Made by a program: the position numbers and the translations under genes
Source of the DNA: Amycolatopsis orientalis DSM 40040 = KCTC 9412
GTDB taxonomy: Bacteria; Actinomycetota; Actinomycetes; Mycobacteriales; Pseudonocardiaceae
DNA: 64,000 nucleotides
Direction: 5' to 3'
Assembly: GCF_000478275.1 (NCBI RefSeq)
Contig: NZ_ASJB01000099.1
Coordinates: 204,739-268,738 of the forward strand
Part shown: piece by piece, positions 52,542-62,312 of the stretch
How positions within the stretch are numbered: the stretch's first letter is position 1
Layout: each line of letters begins with the position of its first letter
The notes under the pieces: generated by a model
Told to the model about the DNA's origin: nothing
The model's database searches: none
What the model saw: the letters and a program-made list of their open reading frames with translations, nothing else

Positions 52542-53909
52542 TCAGGCGCAGAACGGGGGAAGCTCCCGGGGATCGTTCTCCGGCACCCAGCGGCCTTCCG
52601 GCTTCTCGTACTGCCAGCGGGCGCCGCGGGCGACGATCTGGCGCAGTGCCAGCACGAGCCGGTCCACGTGCTCGGCGGTGCTGCCGAGGCCGAGGCTGAC
52701 CCGGACGGCCTGCTGACCGGCCGAACCGGCGGCGGAGATCAGCCGCTTGGTCGCGACGTGCGCGCAGAACGCGCCGTCCCGCACCCCGATGCCGTACTCC
52801 GCGGAGAGGACGGCGGCGAGCCAGCCCGGCTCGAAGCCGTCGATGACGAAGCTCAGCGTGCCGACCCGGTCGACCGGCGCGTCGAACAACCGCAACTCGG
52901 CGAACCCGGGGACACCGGCGAGACCGCGCCGCAGCCGCGCCAGCAGTTCGTCTTCGTGGGCCTCGATCGCATCCCAGTGCCCGGCCAGCGTTTCACAGGC
53001 GACACCGAGGGCGTAGACGCCGACGGTGTTGGGGGAACCGGCTTCGTGCCGCTCGGCGCCGGCGTTCCAGACGACGCCGAAGTCTTCGGAGTCGCGGGTG
53101 ACGAGCTTCGTCGCGCCACCACCGGCGAGGTACGGCTGGGCGGCGCGCAGCCAGTCGGCGCGGCCGATCAGCGCACCGGCACCGAAAGGCGCGTAGAGCT
53201 TGTGACCCGAGAGCGCGATGTAGTCGACGTCCAGCTTGCGCACGGAGATCTCGCGGTGCGGGGCGAGCTGGGCGGCGTCGAGGGCGATGCGGGCGCCGTG
53301 CCGTCGCGCGACGGCGGCGATCTCCTTGACCGGCAACAGTTCCCCGGTCACGTTGGACGCGCCGGTGATGACGACCAGCCGCGGGCCCTGCGGGCAGTCC
53401 GCGAGCGCTTCGTCCACAGCGGACACCGCGGCGAGGCGGGTACGCGGCGTACGGAGCCGCCGGACGTTCGGACCTTTCCACGGCAGCAGCGCGGCGTGGT
53501 GCTCGGTGTCGAACACGACGACCGACGTGTGCTTCGGCAGGCTGCGCGCGAGGAGGTTGAAGGAATCGGTGGTGTTCCGGGTGAACACGACGGTGTCGGT
53601 CGACCGCGCGTCGACGAAGTTCCGCAGGATTCCGCGCGTGCGCTCGTAAAGCCTGGTGGAGACCTGCGAGGCGAATCCGGCGCCCCGGTGCACGCTGGCG
53701 TACCAGGGCAGGAACTCGTCGACGGCGTCGCGCACCTTGTCCAGACAGGGAGCGCTCGCCGCGTGGTCGAGGTTGGCGTACCCGATGTCGCCGCCGGTGA
53801 CGAGCGGGACCCGCAGATCGGTGCACGCCACCGTCGGGATTTCTTGTGTCGCAACGATTTCCGCGACAGCAGCGGTGTCGGCGGTCGTACGATCGAGAGC
53901 GAGGGTCAT
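52542..53909 (-). CDS. Class V aminotransferase-fold PLP enzyme (cysteine desulfurase-like)
   Basis: 455 residues from ATG 53909, which has GGAGG at proper spacing; an ATG six bases earlier is too close to it. The fold shows YANLDHAASAPCLDKVRDAVD at the start, TDTVVFTRNTTDSFNLLAR and the PLP lysine in DVDYIALSGHKLYAPFGAGAL. A C-terminal region with RDGAFCAHVATKR supplies a possible cysteine. A SAM-IV riboswitch stands directly upstream, tying it to sulfur/methionine metabolism. A cysteine desulfurase or lyase acting in sulfur recycling fits; the exact reaction is not certain. Confidence 0.87.
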   Translation of the reverse strand: MTLALDRTTADTAAVAEIVATQEIPTVACTDLRVPLVTGGDIGYANLDHAASAPCLDKVRDAVDEFLPWYASVHRGAGFASQVSTRLYERTRGILRNFVDARSTDTVVFTRNTTDSFNLLARSLPKHTSVVVFDTEHHAALLPWKGPNVRRLRTPRTRLAAVSAVDEALADCPQGPRLVVITGASNVTGELLPVKEIAAVARRHGARIALDAAQLAPHREISVRKLDVDYIALSGHKLYAPFGAGALIGRADWLRAAQPYLAGGGATKLVTRDSEDFGVVWNAGAERHEAGSPNTVGVYALGVACETLAGHWDAIEAHEDELLARLRRGLAGVPGFAELRLFDAPVDRVGTLSFVIDGFEPGWLAAVLSAEYGIGVRDGAFCAHVATKRLISAAGSAGQQAVRVSLGLGSTAEHVDRLVLALRQIVARGARWQYEKPEGRWVPENDPRELPPFCA

Positions 53910-53940
53910 CGTCATCCTCCGGGCCAGGGGACCCGACGAG

Positions 53941-54056
53941 GATCCCGCGCTTGCCCGTCGCACCACGCGACGAGCCAGGTCCTCACCCGGGGCACCCCAC
54001 CGCGGAAGGAGGGTTGCCGGTCAGCTAGCCGGGGCTTGACGCTGACACTCGTGACC
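53941..54056 (-). promoter_or_regulatory. SAM-IV riboswitch
   Basis: Read on the minus strand, the leader begins GGTCACGAGTGTCAGCG, continues with AAGCCCCGGCT, CCGGCAACCCTCC and CCGCGGTGGGGTGCCCCGGG, then GACCTGG closing the basal stem with the starting GGTC. A further hairpin, CTCGTCGCG ... CGACGGG, follows. This order is that of the actinobacterial SAM-IV aptamer. It ends about 30 bases before the start of the PLP enzyme, so translational control by SAM is likely. Confidence 0.9.
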
Positions 54057-54150
54057 TAGTGACGAAGTTAGCGGATGCCCGGGCGATCAAGCCACCCCTT
54101 GTCCGCATGTTGAGACGCCGCTCACGTACTCCGCAAGCGAGAAGAACCCC

Positions 54151-54172
54151 GCATTTAGTCCTCTGGATGCGG
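54151..54172. repeat. Half copy of the family A palindrome arm
   Basis: GCATTTAGTCCTCTGGATGCGG matches the left arm of 1823-1884 with one or two changes, and no complementary arm is close. It lies between the upstream region of the riboswitch and the stop of the M23 peptidase gene. Confidence 0.65.
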
Positions 54173-54200
54173 ACATCAGACGCCGGAGGCGGAGGCGGAG

Positions 54201-54881
54201 TCAGGCGCGGAAGCGGCCGGGTAGGGGGATGACGGAGCGGGAGGAGATCTCGGTCGCGGTCCCCGAGTACTGATCGGTGCCCGCGGTGAACTGCCAACCC
54301 CCGAAGGTCTTGCCGTCGACCGCCTCGCCGTACGCCTCGGCGACCTTCGTCGAGACCTCGTCGTAGGACATCCCGTTCCAGTCGCCCGCCCCGACGCCGA
54401 AGTCGCGCGAGTCGCCGCCCTGCGCGGCGGCCGCGGGCAGGGTCCACAGGGTGAAGTGCACATGGGCGCCGGTGCTGCTGCCGCCACAGGGCAGCGCGTT
54501 GCCGGTCCGGCCGAGGGTGTCACCCGGGACGACCTGCTGGCCGTCGGTGACCGAAATGCCCTCCAGGTGGTAGTACCCGGTCCGCCAGCCGCCGTCGTGG
54601 TCGATGGTCACCCAGTCGCCGCCGTCGCAGTGCTGGATCCGGACCGTGCCGGCCAGCGGGGCGCGGACGGTCTTGTCCGCCGGGCTGAAGTCGATGGCGT
54701 TCTTCACCCCGGAGTTCCCGTTGTCCGAGTGGATCCCCGCCGAGTAGACCGACTGGCCGGTGTCGAACGGCAAGCCGAACGCCGGAAGCGCGCCCGCGGC
54801 CGCCGCGGGCGCCGACAGAACCACTCCGACGAGAACGGCACTGACCCCCAGGCCAGTGAACCGCGCCAGCAGCTTCGTCAC
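54201..54881 (-). CDS. Secreted M23-family metallopeptidase
   Basis: 226 residues from GTG 54881 with AAGGAG upstream. A signal peptide (VTKLLARFTGLGVSAVLVGVVL, ending at AAAAG) leads to a LytM fold. The zinc ligands are a His/Asp pair in GIHSDNGNSGVKNAIDFSP and His-x-His in GAHVHFTLW. The beta-strand VTIDHDGGWRTGYYHLEG lies between. Such enzymes cut peptidoglycan cross-bridges or activate other wall hydrolases outside the cell. Confidence 0.88.
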   Translation of the reverse strand: MTKLLARFTGLGVSAVLVGVVLSAPAAAAGALPAFGLPFDTGQSVYSAGIHSDNGNSGVKNAIDFSPADKTVRAPLAGTVRIQHCDGGDWVTIDHDGGWRTGYYHLEGISVTDGQQVVPGDTLGRTGNALPCGGSSTGAHVHFTLWTLPAAAAQGGDSRDFGVGAGDWNGMSYDEVSTKVAEAYGEAVDGKTFGGWQFTAGTDQYSGTATEISSRSVIPLPGRFRA

Positions 54882-55012
54882 CCTATGTACTCCTTAACCC
54901 GTGACACTCACCCATTCGATGGAGTCAATTGCCGGGAAAGTAATGCAAAAGGAGCACAAAGGGGAAGAATTTTCTGAGATCAATCGACGAACAGCTGGTG
55001 CGGGTCCGTGAC

Positions 55013-56491
55013 CTACTGGCCGGATTCGCCCTTCCACCTGGCGAGGCGGCCGGCGCGATCGACGGCGCGGAGACGTCGTTCGGCCGCGTCACGCACTTCG
55101 GAGGTGGTCACGACGAGTAACTGGTCCCGTTCCTGGAGCCGGGTGTTCTTGTTCGGCGTGAACCCGGTGCCGTCGCGGACGAGCAGGCTGATCGTCGCCC
55201 CCACCGGGAGCCGCAGTTCGGCCAGGTAGACGCCGTGCATCTTGGATCCGGCGTTGATGCGGACCTGCAGCAGCTCCGCGCCCATCTCGTCGAGTGGCGC
55301 GGAGTCGACGTCGATCTCGTGGGCTTCGGCGTGCTGGGCCAGCCCGAGCACCCTGGCCAGCGGGGTCAAGGTGGCCCCCTGGAGCAGGGTCAGCACGATG
55401 ACCAGCACGAACACCGCGTCGACCAGTTCCTGCGCGCCGGGCACCCCGGACGACAGCGGGATCAGCGCGAGCACGATCGGCACCGCCCCGCGCAAACCGG
55501 CCCAGGACAGGAACACCTGTTCTCGCCAGGGGATCTTGAACGGCAGCGCGGACAGCACCACCGACAGTGGGCGGGCGAGCAGCAGCACCACCGCGCCCGC
55601 CACCAGTCCCTGGACCAGGCTCTCGAAGATCCTGCCCGGCGAGGCGAACAGGCCGAGCAGCACGAACAGCCCGATCTGAGCGAGCCAGCCGAGCCCTTCG
55701 GCGAAGGACAGCGTGTCCGAGCGGTGCGGCAGCTTCGAGTTCCCCAGCACCAGGGCCGCGACGTAGGTGGCGAGCAGGCCCGACGCGTGGGCGAGCTGCC
55801 CGCTCGAGTACGCGACGACACAGACCGCGACCGTGGCCAGCGGATACAGGCCGGTGGCCGGGAGCGCGGCCCGCCGCAGCGCCTGCGCGCCGCCCCAGCC
55901 GAAGGCCAGTCCGATCACCAGACCGGCGGCGAGTTCGTAGACCACCAGCAGCGGCAGCGACCAGTCCACGGTCGCGCCCTCGGCCAGGACGACGACGGCG
56001 ATGTAGGCCGGGGCGTCGTTGATCCCCGACTCGATCTCCAGCGCGCCGACGAGCCGTTTCCCGATCCCCGCCGATCTCAGGACCGAGAAGACCGCGGCGG
56101 CGTCGGTCGACGCGAGTACCGCGCCCCACAGCAACGCCATCCGCCAGTCGAGGCCAAGCAGCCAGTGCAGCGCGGCGCCGGTGACCGCGATGCTCACGGC
56201 GACGGCCACAGTGGACAGTGCGATTCCGATGCCCAGCGAGGGTTTGACGGCCGTCCAGCGGGTGGTGAGGCCACCTTCGGACAGGATCATCACCAGCGCG
56301 GCGAGGCCGAGCGACTGGGTCAGCTCGGGATTGTCGTACTGGATGCCGAACCCGGCTTCGCCGAGCAGCACCCCCATCCCCAGATAGAGCAGCAGCGAGG
56401 GAAGGCCGACCCGGATCGACACCCGGACCGCGATCACGGCGACGAGCAGGACGGCACCGCCGGTACCCAGGATGAGCGGGAGCTGTTCCAT
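55013..56491 (-). CDS. Potassium/proton antiporter, CPA1 family, with RCK_C domain
   Basis: 492 residues. About 12-13 membrane helices with the family motif LASTDAAAVFSVLRSAGIGKRLVGALEIESGINDAPAYIAVVVL, holding the transport Asp residues. A C-terminal cytoplasmic RCK_C/TrkA-C domain (about 405-480, LLQVRINAGSKMHGVYLAELRLPVGATISLLVRDG) follows. The arrangement matches NhaP2/CvrA-type K+/H+ antiporters that protect cytoplasmic pH and potassium balance. It appears to be a single-gene unit. Confidence 0.9.
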   Translation of the reverse strand: MEQLPLILGTGGAVLLVAVIAVRVSIRVGLPSLLLYLGMGVLLGEAGFGIQYDNPELTQSLGLAALVMILSEGGLTTRWTAVKPSLGIGIALSTVAVAVSIAVTGAALHWLLGLDWRMALLWGAVLASTDAAAVFSVLRSAGIGKRLVGALEIESGINDAPAYIAVVVLAEGATVDWSLPLLVVYELAAGLVIGLAFGWGGAQALRRAALPATGLYPLATVAVCVVAYSSGQLAHASGLLATYVAALVLGNSKLPHRSDTLSFAEGLGWLAQIGLFVLLGLFASPGRIFESLVQGLVAGAVVLLLARPLSVVLSALPFKIPWREQVFLSWAGLRGAVPIVLALIPLSSGVPGAQELVDAVFVLVIVLTLLQGATLTPLARVLGLAQHAEAHEIDVDSAPLDEMGAELLQVRINAGSKMHGVYLAELRLPVGATISLLVRDGTGFTPNKNTRLQERDQLLVVTTSEVRDAAERRLRAVDRAGRLARWKGESGQ

Positions 56492-56602
56492 GTCCCCTCC
56501 CGTCCGGCCGCCGTGAGGGCTTCAGAATAGTGAGGCGGTGGCCATCACTCCTTCGTGTACCGCTCGACGACGGGTCGAGGGGGCTGTGTTACAGACCGTC
56601 CA

Positions 56603-57286
56603 TTAGGGACTCCGCAGGGCCACCAGATCTACGCCCAGTTCGGCGAACGGCTTCTCCGCGGCGGGCAGGACCTTCACCGCGCGGTTGCCCTCACGGGACA
56701 ACCAGCCCGCGCTCACCCCGTGAGACAGTAACGCCGCCGGAACCCGCCCCGCCAGATGTTCACGCCGCACCGTCCAATCCAGACAGTCGCGCAACAGCGG
56801 ACGCCTGCCCTCGGCGACCTCCACCCCGAGCGCGCCGAGTACCTCACGCCCCTTGCCGGTCAGCGTCAGGCCGTCGGCCTCGCCGATCAGGCCGGTGGCG
56901 AGCATCCCGTCCCGCACCGCGACCCCGACCTTCCCGGCGAGATGGTCGTAGCAGGTCCGGGCGAATTCGAGCCGCCGTGCCCGGACCGACGAGCGCAACC
57001 CCTTCACCGGCCGGTGCCCGGCGTGCTGCGCCAGATGCTCGATCAGCTCGGCCACCCGCGGATCGGCGATCCGGACGTAGCTGTGCCGCCCCTGTTTGAC
57101 CCGCGCGACGAACCCGGCCTCGGCCAGCTTCGTCACGTGCTCGCTGGCCGTCGACGCGGCCACTTCGGCCGTACGCGCCAGCTCCGTCACCGTCCAGGCA
57201 CGCCCGTCGAGCAGCGCGAGGCACATCGACGCGCGGCTCGGATCGGCGAGCACGGCCGCGACCTCGGCCAGGGCGATCGTTTCCAT
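56603..57286 (-). CDS. ArsR-family regulator with C-terminal extension
   Basis: 227 residues. The N-terminal winged helix (about 5-90) reads LAEVAAVLADPSRASMCLALLDGRAWTVTELARTAEVAASTASEHVTKLAEAGFVARVKQGRHSYV. The extension of about 130 residues (RRLEFARTCYDHLAGKVGVAVRDGMLATG) is found in a subgroup of actinobacterial ArsR-type regulators. It keeps a cysteine that could sense metal or redox state. No obvious target is adjacent. Confidence 0.87.
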   Translation of the reverse strand: METIALAEVAAVLADPSRASMCLALLDGRAWTVTELARTAEVAASTASEHVTKLAEAGFVARVKQGRHSYVRIADPRVAELIEHLAQHAGHRPVKGLRSSVRARRLEFARTCYDHLAGKVGVAVRDGMLATGLIGEADGLTLTGKGREVLGALGVEVAEGRRPLLRDCLDWTVRREHLAGRVPAALLSHGVSAGWLSREGNRAVKVLPAAEKPFAELGVDLVALRSP

Positions 57287-57329
57287 GCACCAACCGTAGA
57301 AGACCGACGGTTCGGTGCCGACCGAACCG

Positions 57330-58934
57330 TCAGCCCGCCAGGAACTTCGCCGCCAGCTGCACGGCGGGCTTGGAGTCGTTGGAACCTTCCAGCATGATCG
57401 CGAAAGCGACGTCGCCGCGGTAGCCGACGAACCAGCCGTTGGCGTCGGCGCCGGAGCCGAACTGTGCCGTCCCGGTCTTGCCGAACACGGCGCCGCTGCC
57501 CTTCAACGCCTTCGCGGTCCCGGTCGTGCAGACCTCGCGCATCATCGACCGGATCTGGTTCAGCACCCCGGCGGACGGGGCCTGGTAGCCGGTGTTGACC
57601 TTGGTCTCCAGCCCCTGCCACAGCTTCGGCACGACCGGTTTACCCGCGGCGACGGTGGCGGCCATGAGCGCCGCGCCCAGCGGGCTGACCTGGACCTTTC
57701 CCTGCCCGATCCCGGCCTCGACCTGTTCGTCGCCGCTGCTCGACGGCTCCACCTTCCCCGTCTCGGTGGCCAGTCCCGGGATCTCGAAGTCGGCGTTGAG
57801 ACCGAACTGGCTCGCCGCCTTCGCTAGGCCGTCCGCGGGCAGCTGCCCGGCGAGCCGCCCGAAGGTCGTGTTGCACGACGCGGCGAACGCCGTCTTCAGC
57901 GAGACGGTCCCCAGGTCGAACCCGTTCTCGTTCTTGAGCGTGCGGGTCCCGATCTGCTCACTGCCGGGGCAGGCCACCGGTGTGTCGGCGGAAACCCCGC
58001 TCTGCTGCAATGCCGCGGTCGCCGTGGCGATCTTGAAGGCCGATCCCGGTGAGTACAGCCCGCTGAGGGCCTTCGGCTGGTTCCCGGCCGCGCTGTTCTG
58101 CGCCACCGCGAGGAGGTCGCCCGAGGTCTTCATCGCGACGATGATCGCCGGCCCCTGGAAGCCGTCGACGGCCTTCTGCGCGGCGCTCTGGCTGGCCACG
58201 CTCAAGGTCGACACCAGCGCTTCACCGGACTCCTTGGCCTGCCCGAACAGGGTCTCGACCGGCTTGCCGGAGGCGTCGACGCGCGACACCGTGACGGTGG
58301 CCGGGGTCCCGGTGCCGCCGTTCTGCTCGGCCGCGACCTTGGACAGCGCCCCCTGCAGGATCGGCGCGACACCCGCCGCGTCACCGCCGACGAGGGCCTT
58401 GCCGTCCCGGTCGGCCACCACCGGCTTGGCCGATACGGGCGCGGCGGACAGCCGCTGCCCGGCTTCGAGCTTCGGGTGGATCACCGACATCGCCCAGCGG
58501 ACCACCCATTTCCCGGCGTTGCGGACCAGCTCCAGCTTGCCTTCGTACTTCCAGACACTGTTGCCCGCGAGGGTCCACGAAGCGTTGAAGGTGGCCGAAG
58601 TCGTGGTCGCGTCCCCCGGCGTCGTCGGGACCTCACCGAGGACCGTCTTGACCGACGTCGGGCTGAGTGCGCCCCGCGCCGCGGACAGGGCTGCCGTACC
58701 CGCCGCCGGATCGTCGACCGGAGCGCCGGTCAGGTCACCGGTGTCGAACTGCCGGAGGAACCTGGTGGCGACCTGTGCCGGGCTCTCTTGCGCGGTCTCG
58801 GCGGATCCCCCGGGGCCACCCGTGGCGGCGGGCGCCGGATCCTCCTTGACCAGCAGCACCACGGCGGCCACCACGATGGCGACGACCGCCAGTGCGGCGC
58901 CGATCAGGATCCCTCGTTTTCGGGCAGGACTCAT
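57330..58934 (-). CDS. Penicillin-binding protein with MecA-N/NTF2-like domain
   Basis: 534 residues. A short cytoplasmic start and one membrane helix (about 9-30) precede an NTF2-like MecA_N domain (about 48-155), a dimerisation region and the transpeptidase domain. The catalytic motifs are complete: SAFK (Ser298-Lys301), SCN (353-355) and KTG (486-488). This is a class B transpeptidase cross-linking peptidoglycan outside the membrane, of the same arrangement as mycobacterial PbpLipo and PBP2a. Confidence 0.92.
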   Translation of the reverse strand: MSPARKRGILIGAALAVVAIVVAAVVLLVKEDPAPAATGGPGGSAETAQESPAQVATRFLRQFDTGDLTGAPVDDPAAGTAALSAARGALSPTSVKTVLGEVPTTPGDATTTSATFNASWTLAGNSVWKYEGKLELVRNAGKWVVRWAMSVIHPKLEAGQRLSAAPVSAKPVVADRDGKALVGGDAAGVAPILQGALSKVAAEQNGGTGTPATVTVSRVDASGKPVETLFGQAKESGEALVSTLSVASQSAAQKAVDGFQGPAIIVAMKTSGDLLAVAQNSAAGNQPKALSGLYSPGSAFKIATATAALQQSGVSADTPVACPGSEQIGTRTLKNENGFDLGTVSLKTAFAASCNTTFGRLAGQLPADGLAKAASQFGLNADFEIPGLATETGKVEPSSSGDEQVEAGIGQGKVQVSPLGAALMAATVAAGKPVVPKLWQGLETKVNTGYQAPSAGVLNQIRSMMREVCTTGTAKALKGSGAVFGKTGTAQFGSGADANGWFVGYRGDVAFAIMLEGSNDSKPAVQLAAKFLAG

Positions 58935-59078
58935 GGACTCGCTCTCCCCCAGTGCGGCGCGCCCCTCGCGCGCCTCGGGCCAGCCTGCCGATTTCCCCCG
59001 GGCAAGGCTTCCCCCGGTCGGGAAAGCGACGTTTCCGAATCCGTTTCGTAACCTGCGTGAGCAGCACCTGTCCTGAAT

Positions 59079-59131
59079 GCCATGAAAGGTCCTTTCCTTG
59101 CGAAATTTGCAAGGAAAGGACCTTTCATGGC
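59079..59131. terminator. Palindrome between the PBP promoter side and the ileS stop
   Basis: Perfect 23-base arms (59079-59101 and 59109-59131, starting GCCATGAAAGGTCC) surround a seven-base AT-rich loop. It lies eleven bases beyond the ileS stop and serves as its terminator. The PBP gene begins its transcription on the same strand just downstream of it. Confidence 0.85.
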
Positions 59132-59141
59132 GCGTGTGTGG

Positions 59142-62100
59142 CTACGCCTTGGCGACCGCCACGGTCACCTTGGTGCCCTCGCCGACCGTCCCGGCCGAGC
59201 CGTCGGCGACGTCGGCGTAGGTCACCGAAGTCGCCAGGGTCTCCGAAGCGATGAACTCCTCGTGCGTGGTCGCGGCCGCGACCACGTCCTCCGGCGCGTC
59301 GACGGTGAGCGAGATCCGGTCGGCGACGTCGAGACCGGCGTCCCGGCGAGCCTGCTGGACGACCCGGACCAGGTCACGGGCCAGGCCCTCGGCCGCCAGC
59401 TCGTCGGTGACCTCGGTGTCGATCAGCACCAGCCCCGCCCCGCCGGGCAGTTCCGCCGCCGCGCCGCCACCCTTGGCGACCAGGCGCCGCTCGTACTCGC
59501 CCTCGACGAGTTCGATCCCGGCGGCCACGACGGCACCGCTTTCGGTCGTCGTCCACTCGCCCGCCTTGACGGCCTTGATCACCGTCTGGACGTCCTTGCC
59601 CAGCCGCGGGCCGGCGGCGCGGGCGTTGACCGCGACCTCGAAGCCACCGTGCGCGGCGACGTCCGTGGTCAGTTCGACGGATTTGACGTTGACCTCGTCG
59701 CGCAGGATGTCGGTGAACTCGCGCAGAGAGTCGGCCTCATCGGCGGCGACGACCAGCTTGGCCAGCGGCAGCCGGACCCGCAGCTTGTTCGACTTCCGCA
59801 GCGAAAGCGCCGAAGACGCCACCTGCCGCACCCGGTCCATCGCCGTCACCAGCGCCGCGTCGGCGGGCAGGTCGAGCGAGTTCGGCCAGTCGGTCAGGTG
59901 GACCGAACGGCCGCCGGTCAGGCCGCGCCAGACGACCTCGGAGGTGAGCGGCAGCAGCGGCGCGACCACCCGCGACGTCACTTCCAGCACGGTGTGAAGG
60001 GTGTCGATCGCGTCCTGCTCGCCGGCCCAGAACCGGTCGCGCGAACGGCGCACGTACCAGTTCGTGAGCACCTCGAGGAAGTCACGGACGGTCGAGCAGG
60101 CACCGGCGACGTCGTAGGTGTCGAGCGCGTACTCGACGTCCGTCACCAGTTCGTGGGTCTTCGCCAGCACGTAGCGGTCGAGCACGTGCTTCGAATCCGT
60201 GCGCCACTTGCCTTCCACTCCCTCGGCGTTCGCGTAGAGCGCGAGGAAGTAGTACGAGTTCCACAGCGGGAGCACGGCCTGGCGGACGGCGTCGCGGATG
60301 CCCCGGTCGGTGACGATCAGGTTGCCGCCACGCAGGATCGGGCTCGCCATGAGGTACCAGCGCATCGCGTCCGAGCCGTCGCGGTCGAACACCTCGTTGA
60401 CGTCCGGGTAGTTCCGCAGCGACTTGGACATCTTCTGGCCGTCCGAGCCGAGCACGATGCCGTGCGAGATGCAGGTGCGGAAGGCCGGCCTGTCGAACAG
60501 CGCGGTCGCCAGCACGTGCAGCAGGTAGAACCAGCCGCGGGTCTGCCCGATGTACTCGACGATGAAGTCGCCCGGGTAGTGGTGCTCGAACCACTCGGTG
60601 TTCTCGAACGGGTAGTGCACCTGCGCGTAGGGCATCGAGCCCGAGTCGAACCAGACGTCGAGCACGTCCTCGATCCGGCGCATGGTGGACTTCCCGGTCG
60701 GGTCGTCCGGGTTCGGCCGGGTCAGCTCGTCGATGTAGGGCCGGTGCAGGTTCTCCAGCCGCACGCCGAAATCGCGCTCCAGCTCGTCGAGCGAGCCGTA
60801 GACGTCCGTGCGCGGGTACGCCGGGTCGTCGGACTGCCAAACGGGGATCGGCGTGCCGAAGTAGCGGTTGCGCGAGACCGACCAGTCGCGGGCGTTCTCC
60901 AGCCACTTGCCGAACTGGCCGTCCTTGACGTTCTCCGGGTACCAGGTGATCTGCTGGTTCAGCTCGACCATCCGGTCCTTGAACTCGGTCACCGCGACGA
61001 ACCACGACGAGACGGCGCGGTAGATCAGCGGGTTCCGGCAGCGCCAGCAGTGCGGGTACGGGTGCTCGTAGGTCTCGTGGCGCAGCAGCACCGCGCCCTG
61101 ACGGCCCGCGGAACCGGTGCCGTTCTTGAGATCCTTGATGATGTTCGGGTTCGCGTCGAACACCTGCTGGCCCGCGTAATCCCCGACGGTGGCGTCGAAC
61201 TTGCCTTGAGCGTCGACCGGCGTGACCGGGACGATGCCCGCCGCGTCGGTGACGACCTTGTCCTCTTCACCGTAGGCGGGCGCGATGTGGACGATGCCCG
61301 TGCCGTCCTCGGTGGTGACGTAGTCCGCGGGCAGCACGCGGTGCGCGTTCTCGTGTCCGGTGAAGTACGGGAACGGTGGCGCGTAACGGGTTCCGAGCAG
61401 TTCGGTACCGGTGTAGTGCCCGACGACGGTGGGCTCCTCGCCGAGTTCGCGGGCATACGCGGCGACGCGGGCCTCGGCGAGCAGGAACCGCTTGCCCTCC
61501 TGGGCCTCGGACTCCACGACGACGTACCGCACGTCGGGGTGCACCGCCGTCGCGAGGTTGGACGGCAGCGTCCACGGCGTCGTGGTCCAGATCAGCAGAT
61601 AGGTGCCGTCGAGTTCGTTGTCGTTACCCTCCAGACGGAAACCGACCGTGACGGCCGGGTCCTGGCGGCTCGCGTAGACGTCGTCGTCCATGCGCAGCTC
61701 GTGGTTGGACAGCGGTGTCTCGTCACGCCAGCAGTAAGGCAGGACGCGGTAGCCCTCGTAGACGAGGCCCTTGTCCCACAGCTGCTTGAACGCCCAGATC
61801 ACCGACTCCATGTAGGTGACGTCGAGCGTCTTGTAGTCGTTGTCGAAGTCCACCCAGCGGGCCTGGCGGGTGACGTAGTCCTGCCATTCGCCGGTGTAGC
61901 GCAGCACGGACTCGCGGCACGCGTCGTTGAAGACGTCGATGCCCATGGCGTCGATTTCGGACTTCTCGGTGATCCCGAGCTGGCGCATCGCCTCGAGTTC
62001 TGCGGGCAGACCGTGGGTGTCCCAGCCGAAGCGGCGCTCGACGCGCTTGCCCTTCATGGTCTGGTACCGCGGCACCAGGTCCTTCACGTACCCGGTGAGG

Positions 62101-62312
62101 AGGTGACCGTAGTGCGGAAGACCGTTGGCGAACGGCGGGCCGTCGTAGAAGACGTACTCGTTCGAGCCGTTGGTCCCGGCCTCGCGGGCGTCGATGCTGG
62201 CCTGGAACGTCCGATCGGATTCCCAGTACGCGAGGACGCGCTTTTCCGACTCGGGGAACGAAGGCTGGGACGGGACGCCGTTCTCGCCGTCCATCTGTGC
62301 CTTGGGATACAT
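59142..62312 (-). CDS. ileS: Isoleucyl-tRNA synthetase
   Basis: 1056 residues from ATG 62312 with GAGGAG upstream; the longer open frame lies in the T-box leader and is rejected. Class I motifs: FYDGPPFANGLPHYGHLLTG (HYGH at the HIGH position) and GQKMSKSLRN (KMSKS). The CP1 editing domain and anticodon-binding domain (SSWFVAVTEF, VTEYALDTYDVA-like region) are present. The length and the YGH form match the eukaryote-like IleRS2 type of actinobacteria, which is often less sensitive to mupirocin. Expression is set by a T-box leader. Confidence 0.93.
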   Translation of the reverse strand: MYPKAQMDGENGVPSQPSFPESEKRVLAYWESDRTFQASIDAREAGTNGSNEYVFYDGPPFANGLPHYGHLLTGYVKDLVPRYQTMKGKRVERRFGWDTHGLPAELEAMRQLGITEKSEIDAMGIDVFNDACRESVLRYTGEWQDYVTRQARWVDFDNDYKTLDVTYMESVIWAFKQLWDKGLVYEGYRVLPYCWRDETPLSNHELRMDDDVYASRQDPAVTVGFRLEGNDNELDGTYLLIWTTTPWTLPSNLATAVHPDVRYVVVESEAQEGKRFLLAEARVAAYARELGEEPTVVGHYTGTELLGTRYAPPFPYFTGHENAHRVLPADYVTTEDGTGIVHIAPAYGEEDKVVTDAAGIVPVTPVDAQGKFDATVGDYAGQQVFDANPNIIKDLKNGTGSAGRQGAVLLRHETYEHPYPHCWRCRNPLIYRAVSSWFVAVTEFKDRMVELNQQITWYPENVKDGQFGKWLENARDWSVSRNRYFGTPIPVWQSDDPAYPRTDVYGSLDELERDFGVRLENLHRPYIDELTRPNPDDPTGKSTMRRIEDVLDVWFDSGSMPYAQVHYPFENTEWFEHHYPGDFIVEYIGQTRGWFYLLHVLATALFDRPAFRTCISHGIVLGSDGQKMSKSLRNYPDVNEVFDRDGSDAMRWYLMASPILRGGNLIVTDRGIRDAVRQAVLPLWNSYYFLALYANAEGVEGKWRTDSKHVLDRYVLAKTHELVTDVEYALDTYDVAGACSTVRDFLEVLTNWYVRRSRDRFWAGEQDAIDTLHTVLEVTSRVVAPLLPLTSEVVWRGLTGGRSVHLTDWPNSLDLPADAALVTAMDRVRQVASSALSLRKSNKLRVRLPLAKLVVAADEADSLREFTDILRDEVNVKSVELTTDVAAHGGFEVAVNARAAGPRLGKDVQTVIKAVKAGEWTTTESGAVVAAGIELVEGEYERRLVAKGGGAAAELPGGAGLVLIDTEVTDELAAEGLARDLVRVVQQARRDAGLDVADRISLTVDAPEDVVAAATTHEEFIASETLATSVTYADVADGSAGTVGEGTKVTVAVAKA

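Noticed and set aside
54882..55012. ydaO-type riboswitch before the M23 peptidase
   Set aside because: The leader is only about 130 bases and lacks the conserved ydaO stretches.
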